A stretch of DNA of 64,000 bases from DASYQD01 sp963837455. GTDB taxonomy: Bacteria > Acidobacteriota > Thermoanaerobaculia > Multivoradales > JAIOJS01. Of the stretch, positions 63,345 through 64,000 are shown piece by piece (within the stretch, counting starts at the first letter, position 1; every line of letters begins with the position of its first letter). Location: assembly GCA_963837455.1 (NCBI GenBank), contig CAWINM010000012.1, positions 124,001-188,000 on the forward strand, written 5' to 3'. The notes under the pieces are model-generated. The model had not been told where the DNA came from. It did not search any database and was given only the letters and a program-made list of their open reading frames with translations. A program made the position numbers and the translations under genes.

Positions 63345-64000
63345 ATGACCGATTTCGTCCACCTGCACCTGCACAGCCAGTTCAGCCTCCTCGACGGCGC
63401 CAACCGCCTGGAGGACGCTCTCGCCGCCGCTGCCGCCGCCGGGCAGCCGGCGATGGCGCTCACCGACCACGGCAACATGTTCGGCGCCATCGAGTTCTAC
63501 AAGCAGGCGAAGAAGGCGGGGGTGAAACCGATCGTCGGCATCGAGGCCTACATGGCTCACGGGAGCCGGCTCGATCGCCACCCCGACCGTCGCTCCAGCA
63601 ATCACCTGGTGCTGCTGGCCAAGAACGAGACCGGCTACCGCAACCTGCTCAAGCTCACCACCAGCTCCTTCCTCGAGGGCTACTACTACAAGCCACGCAT
63701 CGACCGCGAGCTGCTGGCCCGCCACGCCGAGGGCCTGATTTGTCTCTCGGCCTGCCTCAACGGCGAGATCAACGAGCAGATCCTGGGCAGGAAGGAGCGC
63801 GAGGCCGAGGCCATCGCCCGCACCTACAAGGAGCTGTTCGGCGACGACTTCTTCCTCGAGCTGCAGGATCACGGCATGGCCGAGCAGCGGCTGGCCAACG
63901 ACGTCCTGCGCCGGCTCGCCACCAAGTTGGCGTTGCCTCTGGTGGTGACCAACGACGCCCACTACCTCAAGCGCGACGACGCCTTCGCCCACGACGTCCT
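63345..64000 (+). CDS. dnaE: DNA polymerase III alpha subunit, N-terminal part (cut by window edge)
   Basis: The frame from ATG 63345 stays open to the window end (218 residues). It begins MTDFVHLHLHSQFSLLDGANR, the PHP domain of replicative polymerase alpha. It continues with ALTDHGNMFGAIEFYK, KPIVGIEAYMA, NHLVLLAKNETGYRNLLKL, LICLSACLNGEI and VVTNDAHYL. The PHP histidines and aspartate are intact. It would catalyse the bulk of DNA synthesis. It is last in the plus-strand housekeeping block. Confidence 0.96.
   Translation, partial: MTDFVHLHLHSQFSLLDGANRLEDALAAAAAAGQPAMALTDHGNMFGAIEFYKQAKKAGVKPIVGIEAYMAHGSRLDRHPDRRSSNHLVLLAKNETGYRNLLKLTTSSFLEGYYYKPRIDRELLARHAEGLICLSACLNGEINEQILGRKEREAEAIARTYKELFGDDFFLELQDHGMAEQRLANDVLRRLATKLALPLVVTNDAHYLKRDDAFAHDV

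Overview
The window is a high-GC bacterial chromosome segment, with mostly G/C third codon positions and long antisense reading frames that are by-products of that bias. The gene content best fits an aerobic or facultative Acidobacteriota, Thermoanaerobaculia-like. This rests on an ECF sigma factor of the Acidobacteria-expanded Sig-70_X6 type fused operonically to a Ser/Thr kinase with C-terminal TPRs, secreted proteins ending in a DGFESG...W tail, a fused isobutyryl-CoA mutase (IcmF), and CoA-thioester aromatic metabolism. The taxonomic call is inference; no rRNA is present.

Layout. 1-6 kb: the 5' end of an amino-acid dehydrogenase, a secreted protein with a repeated C-terminal domain, and a zinc-uptake operon (zur-znuA-znuC-znuB) behind a palindromic Zur-box candidate. 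6-14.3 kb, all on the minus strand: two large secreted proteins, a membrane Ser/Thr kinase and its ECF sigma factor. An 85-bp copy of the 3' end of the downstream acyl-CoA ligase gene lies between the two secreted-protein genes. 14.5-30.7 kb: an aromatic-acid catabolic region. It holds a benzoate/2-aminobenzoate-type CoA ligase, a fused 2-aminobenzoyl-CoA (or salicylyl-CoA) monooxygenase/reductase, an Old-Yellow-Enzyme-like reductase, DUF72, then acyl-CoA dehydrogenase, enoyl-CoA hydratase, RidA-family, SDR and creatininase-family genes. An aldo-keto reductase, an inositol-phosphatase-like gene, a GGDEF/EAL protein and a VOC protein are interspersed. I read it as a hybrid aerobic pathway (CoA activation, then ring mono-oxygenation/reduction, deamination, beta-oxidation-like steps).

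30.9-45 kb: a Spy-like periplasmic protein, a giant Lhr helicase, a stand-alone receiver, a cNMP-PilZ fusion, a TMTC-like membrane/TPR protein, a ClpX-like AAA ATPase without zinc finger, a lytic transglycosylase, a SpoIIE-type phosphatase, a ferritin-like protein and a bactofilin. 45.4-51 kb: icmF carrying about ten single-base frame disruptions, then two tandem paralogous secreted proteins, the first also frame-disrupted. Together these form a 3.7-kb patch of indels that looks like poor consensus sequence. 51-64 kb, all on the plus strand: a housekeeping block of DinB-like, response regulator, valS, birA, coaX, a conserved hypothetical, comEC, miaA, hfq, a TPR lipoprotein, pgsA and the 5' end of dnaE.

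Recurring themes are very tight gene packing with 4-bp start/stop overlaps, two genes that seem to need CTG starts, and an uncharacterised ~115-residue extracellular C-terminal domain present four times in three proteins. No tRNA, rRNA, CRISPR array or intact mobile element was seen.
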